In this document: piece by piece, positions 55,354-62,242 of the stretch
How the letters are laid out: the number at the start of each line of letters is the position of its first letter
Numbering within the stretch: the first letter of the stretch is position 1
Assembly (NCBI GenBank): GCA_022072615.1
Contig: JAJVHS010000051.1
Span: forward strand, 30,888-94,887
DNA from: Phycisphaerales bacterium
Lineage (GTDB): Bacteria; Planctomycetota; Phycisphaerae; Phycisphaerales; UBA1924
Length of the DNA stretch: 64,000 bases
Direction of reading: 5' to 3'
Notes under the pieces: model-generated
Told to the model about the DNA's origin: nothing
Databases searched by the model: none
The model's input: the letters and a program-made list of their open reading frames with translations, nothing else
Program-made: the position numbers and the translations under genes

Positions 55354-56508
55354 ATGCGTGCGACGTGTGTGCAGGCACTGCTCGTGCTTGCGGGCGTTGG
55401 CGCCTGCGCCAGCGCCTCGGGCGTCTGCCGTGGACCGGCCTTCGAGCGGGCGGTCTGGTTCAATGGTGCGACCGGTTGCGTGTTCATCCCGGCCGCCGCG
55501 TACCTGCCGCTGGGCAATGCGGCCTATACCGTGGAGATGTGGGTCTGGCTCGACGCGTACGGGAACTACCCCGCGAACGGCCAGATCTACAACGGGATCA
55601 TGCTGGCGCGCGGCGCCGAGGGCCCGCACATGATCCAGATGATGGCCGTGGTCAACGGAAACCTGTGGCTCACGCACTGGTTGCCCGATCGCGACACCAC
55701 CATCTCGGCGCCCCTGCGTACGTGGATGCATGTCGCCACGACCTGGGACGGGGTCACCGAGCGGTTGTATGTCGACGGCCAGGAGCGGTGGAGCGCACCG
55801 ATCACGACCGGTCTCAACGTCCAGGGAGGCGCGGTCGCCATCGGCCGCCACGTGAATTACGACGGGTTCTTCCTGCCCGGCGCGGTCGACGAGGTCCGGA
55901 TCTGGAACGTCGCCCGTTCCGCGGCACAGATCGCCGCCAACGCCGGTGTTCCGCTGACCGGCCAGGAACCGGGCCTTGTCGCGCTGTGGAACTTCGATGA
56001 ATCGTCGGGGCCGGCCATCGACCTTGTGCACGGTCAGAACGGCGTGATCACGGGCAGCGCGACCCGCATCGATTTCTCTGCGCCGCTGCTGCCGGTCACG
56101 CCGGCGCAGATCGATGGATGCGGAGGCCGTTCGCGGTCGCTGACCGTTCACGTCGGCGCCGACGGTCCGCACGAGTTCCAGTGGTACCACGACGGCGTGG
56201 CCGTGGAGGCGACGGCGAACCCCTCCGCGATCACCCGGACGCTCGAGTTCCCCTACATCCAGCCGTGGGATGACGGGGAGTACCACTGCGTGGTGAGCGG
56301 TTCGTGCGGCGAATCGTCGAGCCTGAGCGCGGTCATCACGGGGTGTGCGGCGGACTTTGACTGCACCGGCTTCGTGGACACGGACGATTTCACCGCGTTC
56401 GTCCTGGCATTCGAGGACGGAACCGACGACGCCGACTTCGACGGCACCGGCTTTGTGGACACCGACGACTTCACGGCGTTCGTCATCGCGTTCGAGGCGG
56501 GGTGCTAA
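55354..56508 (+). CDS. Secreted LamG-like protein with Ig-like domain and GC-type dockerin tail (array gene 5)
   Basis: A 384-residue exported protein starting at ATG 55354 with GGAGGT upstream. After the signal peptide (LLVLAGVGACASASG) residues of about 30-240 form a LamG/concanavalin-like jelly-roll domain, a glycan- or protein-binding fold: RAVWFNGATGCVFIP, YTVEMWVWLD, WMHVATTWDGVTERLYVDGQ and AVDEVRIWNVARSAAQI are the usual landmarks, and GLVALWNFDESSG ends the domain. An Ig-like domain (CGGRSRSLTVHV ... YHCVVSGSCGESSS) follows. The 54-residue tail reads DFDCTGFVDTDDFTAFVLAFEDG then DFDGTGFVDTDDFTAFVIAFEAGC-stop. A TTGCGG-16-TAGACT promoter just upstream is possible but weak. The protein probably presents a carbohydrate-binding module through the tail. 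Confidence 0.9.
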   Translation: MRATCVQALLVLAGVGACASASGVCRGPAFERAVWFNGATGCVFIPAAAYLPLGNAAYTVEMWVWLDAYGNYPANGQIYNGIMLARGAEGPHMIQMMAVVNGNLWLTHWLPDRDTTISAPLRTWMHVATTWDGVTERLYVDGQERWSAPITTGLNVQGGAVAIGRHVNYDGFFLPGAVDEVRIWNVARSAAQIAANAGVPLTGQEPGLVALWNFDESSGPAIDLVHGQNGVITGSATRIDFSAPLLPVTPAQIDGCGGRSRSLTVHVGADGPHEFQWYHDGVAVEATANPSAITRTLEFPYIQPWDDGEYHCVVSGSCGESSSLSAVITGCAADFDCTGFVDTDDFTAFVLAFEDGTDDADFDGTGFVDTDDFTAFVIAFEAGC

Positions 56509-56656
56509 CGGACAACGCCCCGGGGCGACGCAGCCGCCGGATCCCCCGGGACCCGGTGACGGGAAGTTGTCCCCGGCTGTCCGCATCGGCGGAACCAGCC
56601 GCCGGGCCGGTGCGCACAGACCCGATGGGGGGGACCTTTGAGGGGAGGTTCCATCC

Positions 56657-58396
56657 ATGAAAAGCACATGTCGCGTGGTCAGTCTCGTCATGGTCTGCGG
56701 GCTTGCCGCCGTCCCGGCGCTGGCGCAGGCGAACGAGCCCGCTCGGACGGCGATCGCGGCGTACTCCGGCCACGTCGAGCCCGATCGGGTCATCGTCAAG
56801 TTCGTCGAGGGTTCGGATGTGACCGCCGTGAACGGGCAGCTTGTCTCCCGCGACGGCGGTCTGAAGACCCTGGTTGACCCGCGCGATCCGGCCGGGATGA
56901 AACAGGCCCCGATCGCCGGCTCGATCGCATTCTGGTCGCGTCTGCACGCCATCTCCGATGCGCAACTCGAAGCCCAGCGCCAGCAGGCGCAGGTGTACTG
57001 GGGCACTCCGCTGCCCGACCTGCGCCTGACCTTCACGGCGATCCTCATGCCCGGGACCGATCTGGAGTCGGCGATCGACCAGCTGCGGGCGCTGGCCGAG
57101 ATTGAGTACGCGTTGCCGGTGGTGAAGCCGGCGCCGCCGCCGGTGCCACCGGACTTCTCTCCGTTCCAGGGGTACCTCCACCCGGCGCCCATCGGCATTG
57201 GAGCGATCATCTGCAGCACCTGGCCGGGCGGCACCGGTGTGCACGTCACCGTCTGCGACGTGGAGTACTCGTGGAACTACGCGCACATGGACCTGCCGCC
57301 CGTGATCCATCTCGGACCGCCAGGCATCGATCCGTTCAACGACAACAACCACGGAACGGCGGTACTCGGCGAGATGGGATCGGTGAACAACGGCTGGGGA
57401 ACCATCGGGGCTGTGTTCGGAGCCTCGTTCCGCACCGCGGCGGCGAACACGGCGGCGGGCTACAACGTCGCATCGGCGATCACCACGGCCGCCGCCGGGC
57501 TCCTCCCCGGTGACGTGATCCTGATCGAGCAGCAGACGTTCGGTCCCAACGGCGGCAACTACGTGCCCTGCGAGTGGGATCCGCCCGTTTACGGCGCCAT
57601 CAAGCAGGCCGTCGGTATCGGCCGCATCGTCGTTGAGGCCGCGGGCAACGGCGGCGAGAATCTCGACGGCCCGCTCTACTCGACCGGACACGGAGGCCAC
57701 TACCCATTCCTGCTGCCCAACGACTCGGGCGCCATCATCGTCGGCGCCGGCGCCGCCCCGGCGGCCTTCGGTGGATCGACGGTCGATCGCTCACGGCTGT
57801 GGTTCTCCTGCTACGGCGCGACGGTGGACCTCCAAGGCTGGGGCGAGTCGGTGACGACCAGCGGGTACGGCAGCCTGTACAGTTTCGAGGGCGTGAACCT
57901 CTGGTTCACCGCCACCTTCAACGGCACCAGCAGCGCGTCCCCGATTGTGGCGTCGGCGTGCGTCGCGCTCCTGTCGGTGTACGAGCAGATCACCGGTCTT
58001 CCCCTCTCGCCCCAGCAGGTGCGGGACTACCTGGTCCTGACGGGGTCGCCGCAGCAATCGGGGATCTTCCCCGCGTCGCAGCACATCGGTCCGCGCCCCG
58101 ACGTGCTGCAGGCGATCGACCTGGCGTTCGGGAATCGCGACTGCAACGGCAACTTCCGGCCCGACGCCATCGATATCGCCATGGGCAGCAGCCTGGACGC
58201 CAACCTCAACGGCATCCCCGATGAATGCGATTGCCCGGCCGACTTCGACGGGTCGGGCTTCGTCGATACCGACGACTTCGACGCCTTCGTCCGGGCATTC
58301 GAGGCCGGCACCGACAACGCCGACTTCGACGGATCGGGCTTCGTCGATACCGACGACTTCGACGCCTTCGTCCGGGCATTCGAGGCAGGCTGCTGA
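56657..58396 (+). CDS. Secreted subtilisin-family (S8) protease with GC-type dockerin tail (array gene 6)
   Basis: A 579-residue exported protease. The ATG follows GGGGAGG; the signal peptide ends at PALAQA. Residues of about 30-150 are an S8 propeptide-like region (RVIVKFVEGSDVTAVNG). The catalytic triad is D201 (VTVCDVEYSW), H232 (NNNHGTAVLGEM) and S425 (NGTSSASPIVASA), with oxyanion N331 (EAAGNGGEN). Before the tail is a DCNGNFRPDAIDIAMG...DANLNGIPDEC segment, a calcium-binding spacer common in planctomycete secreted proteins. The last 54 residues contain two nearly identical loops, DFDGSGFVDTDDFDAFVRAFEAG twice, ending Gly-Cys-stop. The protease being in the array suggests it could mature or trim neighbouring tail-bearing proteins, but this is inference. 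The array ends here. Confidence 0.92.
   Translation: MKSTCRVVSLVMVCGLAAVPALAQANEPARTAIAAYSGHVEPDRVIVKFVEGSDVTAVNGQLVSRDGGLKTLVDPRDPAGMKQAPIAGSIAFWSRLHAISDAQLEAQRQQAQVYWGTPLPDLRLTFTAILMPGTDLESAIDQLRALAEIEYALPVVKPAPPPVPPDFSPFQGYLHPAPIGIGAIICSTWPGGTGVHVTVCDVEYSWNYAHMDLPPVIHLGPPGIDPFNDNNHGTAVLGEMGSVNNGWGTIGAVFGASFRTAAANTAAGYNVASAITTAAAGLLPGDVILIEQQTFGPNGGNYVPCEWDPPVYGAIKQAVGIGRIVVEAAGNGGENLDGPLYSTGHGGHYPFLLPNDSGAIIVGAGAAPAAFGGSTVDRSRLWFSCYGATVDLQGWGESVTTSGYGSLYSFEGVNLWFTATFNGTSSASPIVASACVALLSVYEQITGLPLSPQQVRDYLVLTGSPQQSGIFPASQHIGPRPDVLQAIDLAFGNRDCNGNFRPDAIDIAMGSSLDANLNGIPDECDCPADFDGSGFVDTDDFDAFVRAFEAGTDNADFDGSGFVDTDDFDAFVRAFEAGC
58241..58393 (+). repeat. 81-bp direct repeat inside the protease tail
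   Basis: Two copies starting at 58241 and 58322. Over the first 69 bases of each copy I count two mismatches, both at third codon positions. This encodes the two calcium-loop motifs of the tail. In the other five array genes the two halves are more different from each other. Confidence 0.92.
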
Positions 58397-58430
58397 ACCC
58401 CGGGCCGCGGCGCCGAGTACTGTTGCCATC

Positions 58431-58468
58431 GTGCAGGGGGCCGTCCGGTGGGAGCGGCCGCCCTGCAC
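58431..58468 (+). terminator. Strong stem-loop between array gene 6 and methyltransferase gene
   Basis: gtgcaggg / ccctgcac with further inner pairing (ggccg / cggcc) makes a stem of about 13 base pairs, 35 bases after the protease stop. No T-tract follows, so it may be a weak terminator, an mRNA 3' end stabiliser or an attenuator; it ends 17 bases before the next ATG. Confidence 0.5.
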
Positions 58469-58485
58469 GCGGTGAGCAGACCCGC

Positions 58486-59343
58486 ATGACATCCGCCAGC
58501 CCGACGCCATCGGCCGACGCCACCATCTATATCCACGGCACCGACCCCGACGAGCAGGGGCGGCTCAGCCGCCTCAACGATCTGCTGAACGCTCGCTGCC
58601 TGGCGGAGATCAGGCCCGAACCCGGCGATTGTGTCCTCGACCTGGGGAGCGGACTGGGCCAGTTGAGCCGAGCCATCGCCCGTGCGACGGGCGCCCGTGT
58701 CGTCGGCGTGGAATTCAGCCCCGACCAGATCGAGGAAGCGTCGCGACAGGCCCGGGCCGCCGCCGAGGAGCACCTCGTCGAGTTCCGCCGCGGGGATGCC
58801 GCGAACCCGCCACTTGCGCCTGCCGAGATCGGGACGTTCGATCTTGCCCACGCCCGCTTCGTGCTCGAGCACGTCACCAACCCGCTCGCGGTCGTGCGGG
58901 CGATGGTCGCCGCGGTGCGCCCGGGCGGGCGAATCGTGCTGGCCGACGACGACCACGACGTCCTGCGGCTCCATCCGGTGCCGCCCGGCGTGCACGAGGC
59001 GTGGTCGGCCTACATCCGCCTCTACGACCGGCTCGGCCGCGACCCTTTCATCGGAAGACGCCTGGTTTCCCTGCTCAAGGAAGCCGGCGCGGACCCTGTC
59101 CGCAACACCTGGGTCTGGTTCGGAGCCTGCAGCGGCAACGACGAGTTCGAGCCCATCGTCCGCAACATGATCCGGATCCTGGAGGGTGCCCGAATGGCGA
59201 TCCTCGACCACACCCTCACCGACGCCGCGACCTTCGACCGCGCGATCCACGGGCTGAACGAGTTCCTGCGGCGGGATGACGCCGCGGTGTGGTTCTCGAT
59301 GGCCCTGGCGGAAGGTCGAAAGCCCGCGGACCAGGTCCGGTAA
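58486..59343 (+). CDS. SAM-dependent class I methyltransferase
   Basis: A 285-residue cytoplasmic enzyme. Motif I is CVLDLGSGLGQLSRAIA with acidic motif II in VVGVEFSPDQIEEA, followed by the post-I region FRRGDAANPP, FDLAHARFVLEHVTNP and VRPGGRIVLADDDHD, the standard Rossmann-fold layout of class I methyltransferases (UbiE/COQ5-like or Methyltransf_11/25). ATG at 58486 is used since it begins shortly before the fold. The C-terminal part of about 110 residues (DRLGRDPFIGRRLVSLLKEAG onward) resembles the lid seen in small-molecule O- or C-methyltransferases. The gene follows the protease of the secreted array and may share its transcript through the hairpin at 58431. The methyl acceptor is not known. 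Confidence 0.88.
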   Translation: MTSASPTPSADATIYIHGTDPDEQGRLSRLNDLLNARCLAEIRPEPGDCVLDLGSGLGQLSRAIARATGARVVGVEFSPDQIEEASRQARAAAEEHLVEFRRGDAANPPLAPAEIGTFDLAHARFVLEHVTNPLAVVRAMVAAVRPGGRIVLADDDHDVLRLHPVPPGVHEAWSAYIRLYDRLGRDPFIGRRLVSLLKEAGADPVRNTWVWFGACSGNDEFEPIVRNMIRILEGARMAILDHTLTDAATFDRAIHGLNEFLRRDDAAVWFSMALAEGRKPADQVR

Positions 59344-59394
59344 CCGGTTCCGGGATTCCGTCCTGGTCCGGCTCGGTCTTCACTTCCGTCACGC

Positions 59395-60252
59395 GTGCCA
59401 AAGTCGGACCCCGCCGCGGTCGATAACAACGCCGTGACTTTACTCGCTTCTCCAGACGTCACGGCCCGCACGACTCGCACCGACGCGCCAGCGGTCACGG
59501 TGCTCGCAGGTGTCAGGCCCGACATGCACCGCGCAACCGTCGCACGCGGAACGGCCGAGCGCGCCCCGGCCGCCGGCGACGACCTGCGGACGCCGAGGCT
59601 GCGGCTGCGCGCACCGGTCGAGTCCGACCGGGACGAGTTCTGCCGCGTGCTGGAGATCAGCCGCGACCACCTCGAGCAATGGATGCCGCTCCAAAACCCG
59701 GCCGAGTCCTCAGCCCAGGCGTTCGAACGGGCCCTGTATCTTGCCGACAACGGCGACGCGACGCGCTCGGCCTGGCGGCGGATCGGCGTGACACCCTCGG
59801 GTCGGATCGTCGGCGGGTGCGCGATCTACGCCCTGCAGCGCGGGCTCGTCATGGAGGGCTGCATGCACTGGTGGGTGAGCGCCGACGCCACCTGCCGCGG
59901 GTTCGGCGTTGAGATCGTCTCGGCCGCGCTGGCGCACGCCATCGCGGACCTGCCCGATGGGCTCGGGCTTCACAAGGTCGTCGCGTCGATCGATCCCGCC
60001 AACGACGCGAGCATCGCGCTCGCCATCCGGGCGGGATTCATCCGCGAGGGACGCGGCCGCCACCCGGTCCAGGTCGGTGATCGCTGGGTCCGGCACGACG
60101 AATACGCCTACCACGCGCCGATCGCGCTGGATCAGGGCGATCCGGCCGGTGGTTCAGCCGGGTCCGCGGGCGCGGGCGAGCTGGTGTCCATCGGCGCGGC
60201 GGTCATCCCGGGCAGGGGCTGGATCGTCCCGTCCCTGGCCACGCGGAGCTGA
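59395..60252 (+). CDS. GNAT family acetyltransferase (RimJ/RimL-like)
   Basis: A protein of up to 285 residues. The GNAT core starts with LRTPRLRLRAPVESDRDEFCRVLEISRDHLEQWMP, the RimJ/RimL opening, and continues through IVGGCAIYALQRG, the cofactor-loop region CRGFGVEIVSAALAHAI and VVASIDPANDASIALAIRAGF (family form NxxSxxVxxKxGF). Start uncertain: GTG at 59395 gives a long N-terminal tail, whereas ATG at 59524 would begin closer to the core; neither has a clear ribosome binding site. The C-terminal tail beyond about residue 245 (rich in Gly/Ala) overlaps the convergent TolC-type gene by 121 bases. RimJ/RimL members acetylate ribosomal-protein N-termini or small molecules; the target here is unknown. 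Confidence 0.83.
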   Translation: MPKSDPAAVDNNAVTLLASPDVTARTTRTDAPAVTVLAGVRPDMHRATVARGTAERAPAAGDDLRTPRLRLRAPVESDRDEFCRVLEISRDHLEQWMPLQNPAESSAQAFERALYLADNGDATRSAWRRIGVTPSGRIVGGCAIYALQRGLVMEGCMHWWVSADATCRGFGVEIVSAALAHAIADLPDGLGLHKVVASIDPANDASIALAIRAGFIREGRGRHPVQVGDRWVRHDEYAYHAPIALDQGDPAGGSAGSAGAGELVSIGAAVIPGRGWIVPSLATRS

Positions 60253-61967
60253 TCGCTCTGCAGCAGATAGTTCAGCACCGCCGTGCGCAGGTCGTTCATC
60301 GCCTGGTCGCGGTTGTTGCGCGCCGAGAGCAGGTCGTCCTCGGCTTCCAGGCGCTTGCGCGTATCGAGCTCGTCGGCCTTGAGGAGCTGTTCCTGGAGCC
60401 GCTGCTCGGTGATCTGCACCTGCTGCTCGGCAAGCTGGAGCTGGAACCGCGCCAGGTCGATGCCGCGGAGCGACGAGCGCACCGAGACGACGACCTCGTC
60501 GCGGAAGCGGTCGTAACGCCGCTGCGTCTGCTCGAACTGGATGATCGATGATCGCACCTGCAGACGCTCGATCTCCCGGTCCAGCGGCAGGCCGAAGGTC
60601 ACGCCCGCCTCGTAGTTGAGCTCCTCGGGGTCGAAGTTCAGCCCGCCCTCGCGCACGTCCGGATCGGTCGGGATGCGCACGTTGCCGGCAAGGTCGAGGT
60701 CCGGGAGCACGTTGTTCCGAGCGTTGCGGACCGCCCGCCGTGCATCCTCCACCCGGTCGCGCTCGTTCTGAAGGTCGAGCCGGAACTCGAGTGCCGCCTG
60801 CGTCGCGTCCTGGAGCGTGGTATCCGGCTCGGGGAGCTGCAGCTCCAGCGGCAGGACCTCGATCCGCGTGTCGAGCGGGATCCCCAGCCGCACCTTGAAG
60901 CGGTCCAGCTGCAGGATGTACTGCTCGCGCAGGTTCGCCAGCGACGCGACGCCCGACAGCACGCGGTTGCGAGCGTCGTTGTAGTCGAACTGCGGCTTCC
61001 GGCCGGCGTCCACCAGCGCCTTGGTCTGACGCTCGAACTCGCGGAGGCTCTCGATCTGCTGCACCTGGTTCACGATCAGGGCGCGGGTCTGGTCAACGTC
61101 GAAGTAATCCCGAGCGATGTCCACTAGCAGGATGCGCCGGGCCCGCTCGAACGTGCGAGCCTGGTAGACAAGGTCTCGCTCGGTCTGGATCAGATCCTCC
61201 TGCGCGACGTCGCCGGCGCCGCGCAGCAGCGGGATGTTGCCGCCCAGCACGATGGCGGAGGACTGGCGGTATCGGCCTGTCGCCTGCTCGCGGAGCTGCT
61301 CGGTCGCGTTCCAGACCCACCGGGCCTCGACCTCGCCGCCCGCCGGAAGCCGCTGCGTGACGCGCAGGTCGTTGATGACCTCGACCGCGGACTGGTAGCT
61401 GCCGTCGGTGCCGAAGCCCGACGCGACCGCGCTGATGTCATTGAATAGCCGCGGTCCCCACCGGTGCCGCTCGATGAGCACGCGGATGGCCGCCAGGATG
61501 TATTCCTCTTCGGCGGTCTTGAACTCCCGGGCACTCGTCTGGGCGAGCCGGAAGGCGTCCCGCAGGTCGATCGGCATCAGCGGCGTGGTCGGGGCCTCGG
61601 ACTCCTTGATTCCCGCCGCCTGGGCACCAAGGACTTCCCTGGCGTAGCTCTCGAGCCGCTCGGCGACATCCCGGTTCTCGCTGATGGGTGTGAAGGTCAG
61701 CTCGTCAGCGTTGGGGTTGACCGTCGCCGGGGATTTCTCCAAATCTTCGGAAATCCGGGATTTCCCCAGGTCGTTTCCGGCGACATCGCGCGTCGGTGCG
61801 AGCGTTTCGCGTCCCAGGATCTCGGATTCCCTGTGAATCAGGTCCCGAAGCCGGGCGTCGTCGCTGGTTTCCGATCCGCATCCGGAGAGGGCGGCGACAT
61901 GAAAAATGACGCAAACATGCGTTATCTTGACGAGGCCTCCCAACAGGTGGTGGTGCTTGAGCTTCAT
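60132..61967 (-). CDS. TolC-family outer-membrane channel lipoprotein
   Basis: A 611-residue protein with a lipoprotein signal and lipobox LSGC (Cys near 30). After a long N-terminal extension of about 100 residues (ETSDDARLRDLIHRESEIL ...) come two OEP/TolC halves made of long helices: MPIDLRDAFRLAQTSAREFKTAEEEYILAAI, GGNIPLLRGAG, RDLVYQARTFERARRILLVDIARDYFDV, then FRLDLQNERDRVEDARRAVRNARNNVLPDLD and a final hairpin helix (QVQITEQRLQEQLLKADELDTRK). The C-terminus is Pro/Ala-rich. There is no adjacent pump or adaptor, so it may serve a separately encoded export system, for example a type I-like one for the array proteins; that is only a suggestion. The 3' end overlaps the GNAT gene by 121 bases, antisense. 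No Shine-Dalgarno was seen at the ATG. Confidence 0.9.
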   Translation of the reverse strand: MKLKHHHLLGGLVKITHVCVIFHVAALSGCGSETSDDARLRDLIHRESEILGRETLAPTRDVAGNDLGKSRISEDLEKSPATVNPNADELTFTPISENRDVAERLESYAREVLGAQAAGIKESEAPTTPLMPIDLRDAFRLAQTSAREFKTAEEEYILAAIRVLIERHRWGPRLFNDISAVASGFGTDGSYQSAVEVINDLRVTQRLPAGGEVEARWVWNATEQLREQATGRYRQSSAIVLGGNIPLLRGAGDVAQEDLIQTERDLVYQARTFERARRILLVDIARDYFDVDQTRALIVNQVQQIESLREFERQTKALVDAGRKPQFDYNDARNRVLSGVASLANLREQYILQLDRFKVRLGIPLDTRIEVLPLELQLPEPDTTLQDATQAALEFRLDLQNERDRVEDARRAVRNARNNVLPDLDLAGNVRIPTDPDVREGGLNFDPEELNYEAGVTFGLPLDREIERLQVRSSIIQFEQTQRRYDRFRDEVVVSVRSSLRGIDLARFQLQLAEQQVQITEQRLQEQLLKADELDTRKRLEAEDDLLSARNNRDQAMNDLRTAVLNYLLQSDQLRVARDGTIQPLPGMTAAPMDTSSPAPADPAEPPAGSP

Positions 61968-62242
61968 GGTCTACAAGAATGATCGGATTTTGAGCGGATT
62001 AAGTATGCCTTGTGGTCGTATCTTGTGCCCGTTCCACGGGCCTTTGTTGAGGAGTATTCAAGGGCGATCTATGGTTATGGCTCGGTTTGTGCCGCAGGGA
62101 TGCGTCCTTCAGTGTACCGGCGGGGGCGTCAGGTGGGAGCGGAACGCATCGCCCGCGTCGGGGTGAGTGCCGTCCGGTCCACAACCCAAGTCATCCCCGC
62201 CGTGGTTGGGGTAGCACGAGCGGAAGGGAGCGTACCAAGACA

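Noticed and set aside
54793..57249. Open frame of about 800 codons on the minus strand under array genes 4-6
   Set aside because: It spans three well supported plus-strand genes with signal peptides and domains; it is an antisense shadow.
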